A stretch of DNA of 64,000 nt, taken from NCBI GenBank assembly GCA_001584585.1, contig LSYV01000004.1:3260950-3324949 (forward strand). The letters are read 5' to 3'. The translations under genes were made by a program, and so were the position numbers. Under the pieces are notes generated by a model. It had not been told where the DNA came from. It made no database searches and worked only from the letters and a program-made list of their open reading frames with translations. Positions within the stretch are counted from its first letter, which is position 1; each line of letters starts with the position of its first letter. This stretch comes from Gonium pectorale (taxonomy: Eukaryota > Chlorophyta > Chlorophyceae > Chlamydomonadales > Volvocaceae). Positions 12,229-22,552 of the stretch are shown piece after piece.

Positions 12229-13158
12229 ATGGTATTTGTTCTGGACACTAGTAGCGCCGGTGTTCTCTTAGTGGGGCTCGAGGTGTGGGGCCCCGACTTC
12301 ATCAATGTGTCTTCTGAGAGTGCCATGACGAACCCCATGGTTGAGGAGCAGAGGGCCTATATGCGAACGGTGGTGGGAGCACGCGCCCCTACCCAAGCAC
12401 TGCTCTACCGGGAGTTGGCGCAGAGGCCGCTCCAGTACCACTGGGCCAAGCTCGTCTTACGGTTCTGGAACGGAATGGTAGAGCGCCCCGATACGCTGTG
12501 CCACCGGGCCTTCGTGGCAGACCTGAAGCTAGCGCTTGTCGATGGGGTGACTGGTTGCTGGGCAGCAGGGGCACTGCGCTTCCTTGCTGACGCGGGTATC
12601 CGTGCCCCCGAGGGACTGACGGGTAGCGCGCGGGTAACACACTTCGCGTCGGTGCTCATACCCATTGGCAAAGTATTGGATAGCTTTGCTGACAGGCTTG
12701 ATGCTCGGTGGCGGCTGCCCCATGTGACTGGAGCCCCCCGCGACTTCCCTAGCGGCGAGACGGGAATTACGATGTGCCGGTATGCCAGCTGGATGGGGGA
12801 TCCATTGCACACGGCGACTGTGATGGCACCTAGCTTGCACCAAACGTTGATGCGGTTCAGGCTAGGATGTTGGGAGACGGAGGTGAACCGACCCAATGGG
12901 CGAGCCCGGGCTGAGCGAACGTGTAAGGCCTGTGGTGACGCCGCGGCCGTAGAGGATGAACTACATGTGTTCTGCGAATGCCCATGCTATGAGCAACTCC
13001 GCGACCAATTCGAGACTGCTTTGGGCTTTAGGCATCGTAACATGATTACTATTATGAAGGAGGCCCCGCCAGCTGCGGTAGGAGCCTACCTACAGGCTGT
13101 CTGGGATACCAGGCACGCTATTCTTCGGCGTCAGGCGCTGAAGCGGGGTAACCTGTAA
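12229..13158 (+). CDS. LINE ORF2 C-terminal fragment with zinc-knuckle motif
   Basis: A 309-codon open frame. From about 12282 onward it encodes VWGPDFINVSSESAMTNPMV, WAKLVLRFWNGMVE, MCRYASWMGDPLHTATVM and a C-x2-C...H...C cluster (CKACGDAAAVEDELHVFCEC). It lacks the stop seen in copy 1. The first about 17 codons are not homologous in frame: three single-base insertions within about 70 bases right of the gap scramble the reading relative to copy 1. It is not an autonomous gene but a piece of a retrotransposon polyprotein. Confidence 0.65.
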   Translation: MVFVLDTSSAGVLLVGLEVWGPDFINVSSESAMTNPMVEEQRAYMRTVVGARAPTQALLYRELAQRPLQYHWAKLVLRFWNGMVERPDTLCHRAFVADLKLALVDGVTGCWAAGALRFLADAGIRAPEGLTGSARVTHFASVLIPIGKVLDSFADRLDARWRLPHVTGAPRDFPSGETGITMCRYASWMGDPLHTATVMAPSLHQTLMRFRLGCWETEVNRPNGRARAERTCKACGDAAAVEDELHVFCECPCYEQLRDQFETALGFRHRNMITIMKEAPPAAVGAYLQAVWDTRHAILRRQALKRGNL

Positions 13159-13164
13159 CCTGTA

Positions 13165-13251
13165 ATCTGCGACGCCTGCAACACGGGCTGGCACGCTGAC
13201 TGCCTGGGCCTGTCAGTGCATCCTGCCGGGGAGTGGGTATGCGCCTGCTGA
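13165..13251 (+). other. PHD-finger-like cysteine fragment inside the LINE remnant
   Basis: In the same frame as the RT fragment, just after its TAA, the sequence encodes VICDACNTGWHADCLGL followed by GEWVCAC and a TGA. The spacing C-x2-C, W-H-x2-C and W-x-C-x-C resembles the second half of a PHD zinc finger; the first half is missing. Either the TAA and TGA are decay in a larger element protein, or this begins a different element. Confidence 0.45.
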
Positions 13252-14330
13252 GTGCCCCTCATCGACGCCTCCATCACCGAACCGCCGCCACCCTGCTCAC
13301 TAGTGGAGGTGGCGGCTGGGGCTGCGGGCACCCCCAGCCGCCTGCCTGCGAATGGCCCGGTCCTACCCCTACAGCTGCTGGAGTGGTCGACGAGGCCAGC
13401 GGGTCGTCCCCCATCGCAGGGGCGGCGAGGGCGCTGGCACTGGCTCAGTCGCCCACCCAACGGGCCGGTACTGGTACCGGAGTTTGGCAGGCATCGCCGT
13501 CTCCGCCTGAGGCTCCTGTGCAGTCGGCATCCCCGTGCTCTGGGCCATCAGCCCAGGCCCCACCGCCAGCCGTGGTGCCAGCAGGCAAGGTAGCCGCACG
13601 ATCCGCCTCCAGGGAGGCGCCAACAGCCATACCCGCGAGTTCAGCCCCTCGGCAGGCGACACCTCCACCACAGACCCGTCAGCATCAGCAGCAGCAGCAA
13701 CACGCGCCGCAGAAGCCGAAGCAAGGGAAGCAGTTCCCGCCGCCATCCTCGCCGCCACCGTCCGGACCCACCGCCCTCCCACCGCCCGGTATGGTTGCGA
13801 GGTCGTCCGTAGCGGCGGCAGGTGGCCCTGGGCATGCGGCAGGACGGCCTTCCGGCATGGACGTTGACCCACTGCGGGGGCGCCGGCCAGCGGAGGCATC
13901 CACGGCTGCCCCGGCACCCAAGCGCTCTACCGCAGGCCGTGACAGTGCCGCAGGGTTGCGGTCTGGTTTCCTATTGGGTGGGGCCGGGCGTCAACGAGCA
14001 ACACCGGCGTCTCGCCCGACGCCCAGCGACATGGTGTTCTCCAGCAGCGACACTGACAGTGTCGACTACGTTGCCATCTTGGGCGCCCGCGGGTATCGCC
14101 GCTTGGCAGCGGCTGTACGGGGCCCTCCTGACCCTCCCAGGCCTCGCGAAGATCAGGTGGAAGCCCTGGCGCAACAGGCACGATGGGGGCTCCGCGCCAC
14201 CCGTCCAGTTTGCTCGTGGCAGGCTGGGCGGGGCCTTGCGCTCGGCTACCTGCGCGCGGATCTACAGCGCCGACGAGACGTTGCGGTGGAGACTAGCCAC
14301 GTAGCCAGTCCAACGCGCTGCCGGCGGTGA
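13252..14330 (+). pseudogene. Pro/Gln/Ala-rich transposon ORF fragment
   Basis: The best reading is the frame ending at stop 14328-14330. It passes through a Gln-rich run (about 13690-13705), proline-rich segments, GMDVDPLRGRRPAE, and near the end MVFSSSDTDSVDYVAILGAR, which looks like genuine coding sequence. The PHD-like piece just upstream is in another frame, so at least one frameshift separates them. It has no recognised catalytic domain. It could be an ORF1-like or linker segment of the LINE. Confidence 0.35.
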
Positions 14331-14955
14331 CCCATGGAGCATTGGCGGAGGCGGCTATGGAGCTTCAGAAGGCCTTTGATTTGCAGCAGGAGGCGGGAGG
14401 CGGGTTAGTCGCCTGCGGGCCATCCACGCGCCCAGTCGCAGGGTGCCCACTGAGTTTGGTGGTTGGGCTCGGGGTTCGGGGGGTGTGGTGGTTTTTTGGT
14501 GGTGGGTGTTGCGGGGTGGTGCGTTCTGGCGTGTTTTGAGGTGCGGCTCCCCTGTTGGGGCAGGGGCCGTTTGCCGTTCTGTTTCGGCGGTTTGCAGGGG
14601 GTTAGGGGGTCGGGTTGCCGTCTTTTGCTAGGGGGGGGGGGCGTGTCCTGCTGCCTGTGCTCCGCGGGTCCTTTCGGTCTGGTTCTCTTCTATCCTGGTG
14701 TTCGTCTCCTCCTTTCCTTTGTTTTCGTCGTCTCGCATTCCTGTTCTGTCCTCTTTAGGTGCAGGGCTCCTTCTTCTCTTGTGTGCGCCGTCGGTGTTGG
14801 GTCTTGGCTGCCGTGGTGCGCTGTAGTTAGGGCAGGGTTTCGGTGCTTGCTCGTGCCAAAATCAAAGTGTCCGGCGGGAGGACTACCTGTCCCTCCCGAT
14901 GTCTGCGCCCTTTCTCGCCTTTCCGCCTTTAATAACCTTTCCACAGAAACAAAGC

Positions 14956-16341
14956 CTGAGTAGGGTTCAGCGACAACCGGGTTAACAATCAACAGCGCAC
15001 AGGGTTCTCAGGACATACACGGATTACAAAAACAAAACCTGGGTCCAAGCGCTGTGAGACAGGCAGCAAAATTTACGCCCAGGGCCCCGAACATCAAACA
15101 GTTGGAGGCTTGGAGCTGCCAGTTTGTCCACCTATGTAAAACGTATCTAACGTTGCCACAATGCAACCCTCCCGACTGCATACATAATGATATGTCTGAG
15201 GCACCCTAGATCGTTTAGCAGCCACGTCCCACACACACCCCACCACCCGACCTGCGTCAGATGTGACACCCAGCCAGAGGTGCGAGCGCTGCATGTGAGC
15301 AGGTTTATGCGAATCTTCCCGCCAAATCCGCATACTGCTTAGAGAGCGCTTCATGCCGACCAACCATCTACACACTGCATCTGGCTGTCATGGCCACGCA
15401 CGGCCACAGTGCAGATCCTGGCTGCACCAGATGCCTGGAGCACAGGTGGGCGCAGATCCCACAGCCTGCACCGCACAACGTCTGCGTCCGCCAACAGGCA
15501 GGGGCGGCCTTCATCCGCTAGCCGCCCATCCGCTAGCTGGAACGGCCCAGCTGTGGACCCGACACCACACGCACCGAGCTGACTTGATGCGGGTAACCAG
15601 ATTTTCGGGCTACTAGGAACTCACATGCCTCTGGATTACTGGATACCATCCCTGCCATCCCACCAAGCCGAACCAACGAGAAGTAAAGAGCCACAACAAA
15701 GGTGGTTCTCCTCCAGCAACTGGCCCCACCTCAGCTAAGACTCAAGCAACCACCACCACCCACCGGACTGCTGCCACTGGTGGTGACACCGCCGCTAAAG
15801 GATGCCCTGCCGGTGTCGCCGTCGCATCCACAATCAACCGGACGGGTACGGCCCAAGCGGCTACTGCCCAAGGCTTTTGAAGACAATATGAAGTCGTGGA
15901 CATCGCGCCAATAGCGATGGCGCATATGCGGCGTGGCGGCAGGCAGGGAGCGTCAACGAAATGTTCACGACTGAGCCAGAAGTGACAAGCCAAGGACAGA
16001 TGGACATACATGACAGTAGCTGACGGGGCGCATAGCAAATTCAGGACAGGAATGCGGGCGGTCCAGGCTGTCAGGCCAGGTGCCGCAGGTGCTCCATACA
16101 GTGCAGGCGTGCGCTCCCATGCCAATCGCGTCTCAGTCCATGAGCTCCATGACACGTCAAATCGAGCGCAGCCCCACCCTCTTTTCACTTTGGGTACGTG
16201 AGCGTTCGGGTCAGGGGTAGAGCAAGACCACCCCCCGCAACTATTGCAACGTAGGAGGACAACCGGCACAAACTGCACGGTAGTTTTCTTCAGCACAATC
16301 CATACCTGCTGGGCGCGATCACAGGTTGATGCAGGCTGCTC
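14956..16341. other. Intergenic, no supported gene
   Basis: Sequence right of the LINE tail up to the last exon of the minus-strand coiled-coil gene. Open frames are short and overlapping and no motif was recognised. A Pro/Thr-rich plus frame at 15702-15914 is low complexity and unsupported. Confidence 0.4.
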
Positions 16342-18463
16342 TCACTTCAGCACCACGTTCACCATCCCCCAGTAGGCGTAGATCAAGACCCCCACGAGCC
16401 CTACCAAGCCGACCTGCAGGGCGGTGTTCAAAAATGAGCCCAGCGAGATAGGGCAGGACGACTACGTTGTACAGATTTAACATCGCCATCCAGACCTCCA
16501 ATACACATCACTACACATGACTCCCACGTTCAAGGGCCCCAAACGCAGGAGCTAGCCCCCACACCGTCACATTCTTCTGTCGGATGCGCTTCTCTTCCTG
16601 TCGCAGAAATGTGAGCTTCTTGTCTAGTTCCTCGAGCCTCCGCAGCAAGGCCTCCTCCCGAGCTGTGCGAGTCGCAGTGGCGTCAGCAACCGCGACCATG
16701 CAAGGCTGGGCAGGGCAGGGCAGGGGCGCACATGCACGGGCCAAGGCAGTCGATATACAAGAAGCTTGCAGGTCCAGCACAGAGCACGGCACTCGGACGA
16801 GCAACTGTGTATTAAGGAGAGGAACCGACTGCCTTCTAAATCGAGGCGGGGCTCCTCTGCACTACTGCACGGGGGATTGCAGCTCACCCACAATCTCCTC
16901 CCTTCTCTCGCCTTCTATCAAGCGGGTATGTGGGTAACACGCCCCGTGCCCCGCCGCTGCGCGAAACCCTCCACCACTAACCTCCCTCAACTGGAAGGCG
17001 TCTAGCCCCACGCACGCACCGTCCTAGTGCGCATTGCCTCGATCCCCTTGTCCAGCTCCTCAAGCCTCCGCTGCAGGAGGACCTCCTCCTCCCGCGCCGT
17101 GCGACACATGGAGGGGCAATCAGGAGCCGCAACCACGCATATGCAGGGCTGCGCAGGGCAGGGCAGCAGGGCGCACACGGACCAAGGGAACCTCTTATGC
17201 CAGGAGGCTTACTTGATTGCACGCCACTACAAAGGAGCCGCATTATAACGCACACCTGACACACTCAGATACAGATTACAGGCTCCCCCAGAGAGGGGTT
17301 GCAGGCCACACGAGCCGATTGGCTCCCGACCCGCCATACCAGAGAGGGTAAAACACCCTTAAGAGTTCTGGTTATCCGAAGGGCCCAGAACCCGAAAAGA
17401 CAAGCGCAACTTAGCACATGGCACCTTTGCGTATATTGTAAACTGCGGCAAGGAATGCACCGACCTTGTACGGGTCAATGTCAGTCCAAAACCGCATCAT
17501 ATTATGACAAGCGCGCGTAATTCCGTACTCATCACGTAACCTATCGTAAGCACTGCACTCAAAAACAACATGGTATTCATCTTCACACATCCCAGACTTG
17601 CACACGCGACAAGCTCGTTGTTCCCGGGGCAGATGAGTGTCCCTGTAAACAGCGATTGGCCAAGCACAGACACGGAAACGGGCAACAGCGTGTACCTGCT
17701 GTAAAGGCAGGGAGACATACTGATACCGCAGGCAAGAAGCACTCTTAACTGGTGCAAGCATCCAGTTGTAGTGCCGACACATCTTCACCCCATCACCCAT
17801 AAAGGTTCTTGGGTCTTCAGGAATTTCATGTACCCGCCAGGGCTCAAGGAACCGCTCTTCAAGTGATTTCAATGGCTCATCCAACCGAATCTTGTGTGAC
17901 ACGTACCGTTCATATGACCGCTGGGTAACCGCTTGCTGGCGCATGGCTGTGTGCCGGCCCTACCTAGGCCAGGAGGTTGCTGAGGAAAACGCACGGCTAT
18001 GTGCCAGTAGTAGCGCCAACAGCAAAAAAAACATCTAGCCAGCCTGCCTGCTGATGCGTGAGCAACCATACGGCAACGCTCATGTCATCAATTGTGTTGC
18101 AGGGCGAGAGAGGCTGACATGGCGAGGGAAGGTTTACGGCCGCATATGGAGCAGCAATAACCAAGCATAACCAGCCCCAGCCATGCGCGGAACCAGTCAC
18201 GGGTCGCCACCCACCTCCCTCGCCGGGAAGGCGTCGCTGACCGCCCACGCCGGCGACGACACCGAAATAAGGTGCACTGCAGCTATGACAGCCGGAACGA
18301 ACAACGGCTCGCCAAGCTGCAGGGCAGAAAGGCGCTAAGCGTGAAGCGCTAGCAAGCACTCGAGCAGTCAAGCAGGTGCCCAGAAACCGCCCCTTGAGGT
18401 TTCGAGCCGCGCCTCGCACCCTGTCGTATCTTGTACCTTGCGCTTCTTGATAGCGTCAGCCAT
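16342..18463 (-). CDS. Tentative small gene: two duplicated coiled-coil exons plus C-terminal membrane exon
   Basis: Exons that can be supported are all phase 0. 17148-17020 reads ...CRTAREEEVLLQRRLEELDK. 16705-16571 reads ...RTAREEALLRRLEELDK followed by a charged helix. 16413-16342 reads VGLVGLVGVLIYAYWG..., stop TGA 16342-16344. The two coil exons are clear duplicates of each other, including the upstream intron tract. The last exon is one hydrophobic segment, so the product would be a C-terminally anchored membrane protein. A possible first exon is ATG 18463 to 18437 (MADAIKKRK, donor GTACAA). Linking it requires an intron that contains the LINE fragment at 17411-17944. No family was recognised. 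Confidence 0.35.
17411..17944 (-). mobile_element. LINE fragment (different family), RT C-terminal zinc-knuckle region
   Basis: A 177-codon minus-strand ORF. GDGVKMCRHYNWM aligns with GETGITMCRYASWM of the 12 kb element. RACRVCKSGMCEDEYHVVFE aligns with its C-x2-C...EDE-H segment, and YKVGAFLAAVYNIRKG with AAVGAYLQAVWDTR. Identity is low, so it is a separate non-LTR family. It is truncated upstream of the zinc knuckle and sits within the presumed intron of the minus-strand coiled-coil gene, in the same orientation. Confidence 0.6.
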
Positions 18464-18901
18464 ATTGCTGCAGCCGATACCAGCCGCGGCCCGCACGGAT
18501 GGACGACCAACGCGGAGGAAGGGCTGGGCGTAGCAGCGGGCAGCCCGCATGTGACAGGAAAAGAAAGCCATCCTAGATAATCCTCCATGATTAATATAAA
18601 ACTGCATGTGCGGGCTCCCTAAAGAGTGGAAAGCTAGCAAATATAAGAAGGGGTCGACGACAGCGAGGGCCCTTGACGAGTGAACTTTACGGTATAAACA
18701 CTCGCAAAATCGTTGGATTCCGCTGGATGTGGGCGAGCGTGGGTTTTCAAGCTTCACGGCGGACGGGTACTATGGAATTCATTACACTCAATAGTCCTTG
18801 GACTCTGTGCCCTAGTACTACTGATGGCCGGACGGTGACAACGTTCTGTGGTCCGTGTCGTGTCAAGGAGGTTTTATCCCAGGTCTCGGGAAGGCCCGCA
18901 C

Positions 18902-19017
18902 ACCGTTTCTCTCTAGATCCTTGCACAGCCCGACACTGCGACAGAGAAAGCCAAGACCCTAACAATAGGGTAAGAGCAGTCGTGTGCGGGCTGTGCAAGG
19001 ATCTAGAGAGAAACGGT
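18902..19017. repeat. Long perfect inverted repeat (31-bp arms, 54-nt loop)
   Basis: The arm 18902-18932 begins ACCGTTTCTCTCTAGATCC. Its exact reverse complement is at 18987-19017. The RNA of either strand would form a 31-bp perfect hairpin. It is not inside a supported exon. It may be a MITE remnant or a small-RNA-type hairpin. Confidence 0.85.
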
Positions 19018-20053
19018 TTCTGCGAGTGTCCAAAGCAGGTTACAGGTTACACGTCCGTGAAAGCCGGGGAGGCCATGGACGAATGCGCTCCTGGTGACTG
19101 GGCTCGCTCGGACTGATCAGTGTGCGGAGTCCCCTCCGTCGGGGCAGCCTGGCGCTTGTGTCTCGGCCCCGCTGCTGGCTGCAGAGCGTGCGGGGACACG
19201 AATGAGGGGCGCTCGGCACCAGGTCCAATGCGAACCGCAACGGCGTGGCCGAACACCCCAGGCCAGCCGACACCCAGGCACAACCCGGCACAACCCAGCG
19301 CTTTCCTCCGCCGCCCCGCGACACGCTGCGTACGTGGCTGCCCCGTGCCCCTTGCCTGGCCGTGGCGCGCGCCCGACGCCCACCGCGCGCCGGTCGGGTT
19401 CACGCCCGCCCCTCCCCCGAGCTCCCGCCGCACGCAGGACCTCGCGGACACTGTCCAGCTGCTTCCCTGCACCTACCGCCGTCCCGCCCCTGTCGGTACC
19501 TTCCTGTTGCTATACATGCGGGCCGGGCGGGCGGGACATCATCGCGGCCGCCGGCTCGCACGTGGTGCAGCAGACGACGCGCGGGATCGCGCGGTGGACG
19601 CGGTGACGGGCTTCCAGGCTAAGGATGAGAATGAGTTTAGACGCCTGGACCGCCATGGGGTAGTGGTAGATGGCGGCGGTGATGGCGGTTGTGGTGGTGG
19701 CGATGCTTTTGGGTTGTAGGAGGGGTCGGCACGGGAAGCACGGGACGGGGGTAGTTTGCGAGCAGGGAGTGGACCCGTGGGGATGCATGCAGTGCTGCTA
19801 GAGGGGCGACGGCCTGGGTCACAGCCGTGATGGGCCGAGCGCGGCTGCGCGCAGACCCGCGGCACGGCGCTGCAGCTCGTACGTATGCCCGTCTGGCGGG
19901 CGTGCATTGCATCGTGCGACGGCATCTGCAGGCCCCCACGCTGTGGCTCGTTCCCCAATGCTCTTGGTAGCAGGGCTCGGACTGATCAGTGTTGGGAGTG
20001 CCCTCCGCCGGGGCGGCCCGTGCCCCAATGCTCTGTACCCTTGCCGCACGCAG
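19018..20053. other. Intergenic, no supported gene
   Basis: GC-rich, with overlapping short frames on both strands and a G/T-rich GGCGGTGATGGCGG-like run near 19670-19705. No domain or splice chain was recognised. Confidence 0.35.
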
Positions 20054-21182
20054 GCCCAGCTGCAGGAGTTGTACACCCAGGTTCTGAAGTTCACACTGCT
20101 GGTGCGGCAGCTGCCCGCCGACCTCGCGATCTGGATCCGAATTCCGCAGTACTACAACATGACTGCCACGAAGCTCATGAGCCGAACGGGTCGACGTCGG
20201 TGCTTCTGCGCTCTGGACTACGGCCTCGAACCCGTGGCGCGACTTTAAGTGCGTGCCCGCGGATGCTTATGTGGGGCTGCGTTGTGCCTGGAGAGGCGAC
20301 GGGAAGGGTCATCGGGTCAGGCCCGGGCGCGGCGGGTGGCGTAGGGGCAGGAACAGGGGCGGGATGCTGCCCAGTATGACAGGCGCCCTGCCATCCGCGT
20401 CGCCAGACGACCGACGCGCCGCCCTTCCATGCGGCGAGTCGGTGTTTCCACTCCTGGCCCCCACCTCTCTTATCAGCCCTCGAGTGCCGTCTGATGGCTA
20501 TGCTTCCCTACCCAGCCCCAGGCCGCTGACCTCAACCTGGCGGAGACCACAAGGCGGCTCGAGGAGAGAATGAAGGTGCGAAGGTGTCGTCGGTCTCCAC
20601 TGGCTACACACGGACCAACGTGGGGGCGCTGTTACGCACATATACAGATGGACCAACGTCCCTAGTGCGTTCGTTTTTTGGGTCGGGCTGAGGGTCGACG
20701 GGCTGCTAGGTTGCTTGCCTGTTTGCCTGCCACCATTTACATGCATACGTTGTTTTGCATATCAAGCATACAGGGCGGGCGCGTCTTTCCCGCCCCCGCT
20801 TGGCAGGAGGCCACTTGAGGGGACATGGAGCGCATGCCCCCCCCCCCTGAAATCCATACATGCAGTGCCGTGGTCCTCCGGTATCGGTGCGACCATTAGA
20901 TCTTGCTGGCACCGGCCTAGGGCTGCCTGTCTACAGGTATCTCCCTGTGCTACAGCCAGCCCATTCCAAAGGCGTGCCAGGCGCGCGTGCACTTTGTAGC
21001 TCCTGATGAGTGGCCGGCATGTGCGCCTCTGCGCTGTCCAGGTCTCCGTGGGCTGCATTGCTGCTGCATACACCCACGACTTTGTGGGGCGCATCGATGG
21101 GGAGGCAGTAGGTCCTACAGTTGTGGGTCAGCTACATGGTGATATACGACATGAGACGGACGCAATGGGCGGCACTGAATGA
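20054..21182 (+). CDS. Tentative gene: helical exon, coiled-coil exon, C-terminal hydrophobic exon
   Basis: Three exon-like blocks with good AG acceptors. 20054 onward reads AQLQELYTQVLKFTLLVRQL and continues to QYYNMTATKLMS. 20522-20575 is exactly 18 codons, AADLNLAETTRRLEERMK, flanked by AG and GTGCGA. 21042-21182 reads VSVGCIAAAYTHDFVG... to a TGA. The last two are phase 0. The donor of the first block is unclear, because the frame runs to a TAA at 20246-20248, so the blocks may not be one transcript. Order (coil then hydrophobic) and phase resemble the loci at 16.4 and 50.5 kb. No homologue was recognised. Confidence 0.22.
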
Positions 21183-22552
21183 TAGCAAGGCAGAGGGCAG
21201 AAGCCCGGTTGTTGGGACTTCCAGGCTCCTGCCCACTGGTGGCTGGGAGCTAAGGCACGCTACGTACGGCAGTTGCACAGGGACAGTTGATGCCATAGGA
21301 CAGGACATCGTTCACGATTAGGTACATGCGCTGCAAAGCAGATCCTCCTATGCCATGTTGAGGGCTCGCACGTGGCACTGGTTGCTGCCCGAGGGTTGGC
21401 GCTCAAAGTAGGGTGGGTTGGCAGAGGCTGCTGCTGGGGGCCACCTAAGCGTGAGTAGGGGTTGTGGTTCAGTTTGCGCATACCGTGCCCATTCGCCAGG
21501 GTCTGTCGGGTTATTGCGCCGAGCGTATGTGGTGGTGGTGGGCCCGGGCCCTATGCCATGGATGCCGTCTTCCCCATTCGCTGGGTCGTCCCCTCCCAGC
21601 AGTTCCCGCATGTGTTGTGGCCCATCCGTCTGACAGGTCAGCTCGTGTTCTATGTGGTGGGGTTTCCCCGTATTGTCTACTCTAGAGGCTTTCCGGGTGC
21701 GTGTCTTGTTCAGGGGGGCGGTGCCATGTGTCGAGGCATCTTGTTTCAGCGCCCGCCTAGTCATGTGGTGCAGTTTGGCACGGGCAGTCGATCGGGGTTT
21801 TGGTTTTAGCCGCACTGTCCCAGGGCCTTTCCCGCTTGGGCTGGTTATGAGCACTGTGAAGTTGTGGGGCGATATCGGCGATATATGGGCTCTTGTTAGG
21901 GGGTGGAGTGGTAGAAGGCGTCTGCGGAGTGAGTGCCGGTGCCTGGTGCAGGTGACTGGGTGCATTGGAGGCTCGTCCATGTTTCCCCTGGTTGGTCCAT
22001 GGGTCCCCTGCCGGCGGGTCCCTGGTTCCCCTGCTGTGAGCTCGGAGTCCGTACCCTTGTTTCGTGGGGTCGCACCTGCCGGGTCCGGGACTGGTGTACT
22101 GCACTTCAAGACAGCATGTAGAGACGCCTGCGGGCCTATCTGACGCCGCCCAAGGAATCTTTCATCAACTATGCGCTGCCCAGGAGTGACCCTGGTGACG
22201 ATCTGGCTGACCCTGTGGTGCACAGTCGCCGCACTGTACCTTGGGTGCACCCGCGGCTCAGGTGGCGCGGGACTGCGACTGTGCCGGGATGAGTGGCTCA
22301 GGACCTCAAGTGATGGCGACACAGGGCCGACAGTATTGCAACCCAACGGCAGCTCCTGATTCTTGTGCGTCCTGCCCATTGGCATTTCGCGCGTCCGTAC
22401 AAGCCGCGCCCACCTTGTGCGTAACGCGCATTCGCTAGAATCCCTAAACACTCTTGATCCACAACACGCAAACGGGCCCGTCTGCCATCCGACCACCCCA
22501 ACCAACCACACGTGCCTCACCATGGCATCGCGAACAATGCCGTACTCGTAGT
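21183..22552. other. Region with a long minus-strand open frame but no supported gene
   Basis: A minus-strand frame is open from 22664 to 21348 (438 codons). Only its first about 37 codons, right of a GTGAGG donor-like site at 22552, look like real protein (see the 22553-23868 entry). The rest is Pro/Arg/His-rich without motifs, which is typical of chance ORFs in GC-rich DNA. Confidence 0.35.

Larger units (their letters stand above)
12201..14955 (+). mobile_element. LINE remnant, copy 2: RT C-terminal ORF, PHD-like fragment, Pro/Gln-rich ORF and 3' UTR
   Basis: This stretch repeats copy 1 almost base for base from 12201 to about 13150 and continues further. In order it holds the RT C-terminal/zinc-knuckle ORF (to TAA 13156-13158), a PHD-like cysteine fragment, a Pro/Gln-rich open frame to 14330, and a G/T- then pyrimidine-rich stretch ending at CCTTTCCACAGAAACAAA near 14955. 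The last about 270 bases match, in reverse complement, the element at 27087-27395. That copy ends in a poly(A)-like run after the same CCACAG, supporting a polyadenylated 3' end here. The copy is inactive: it is 5'-truncated and has frame breaks. Confidence 0.7.
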
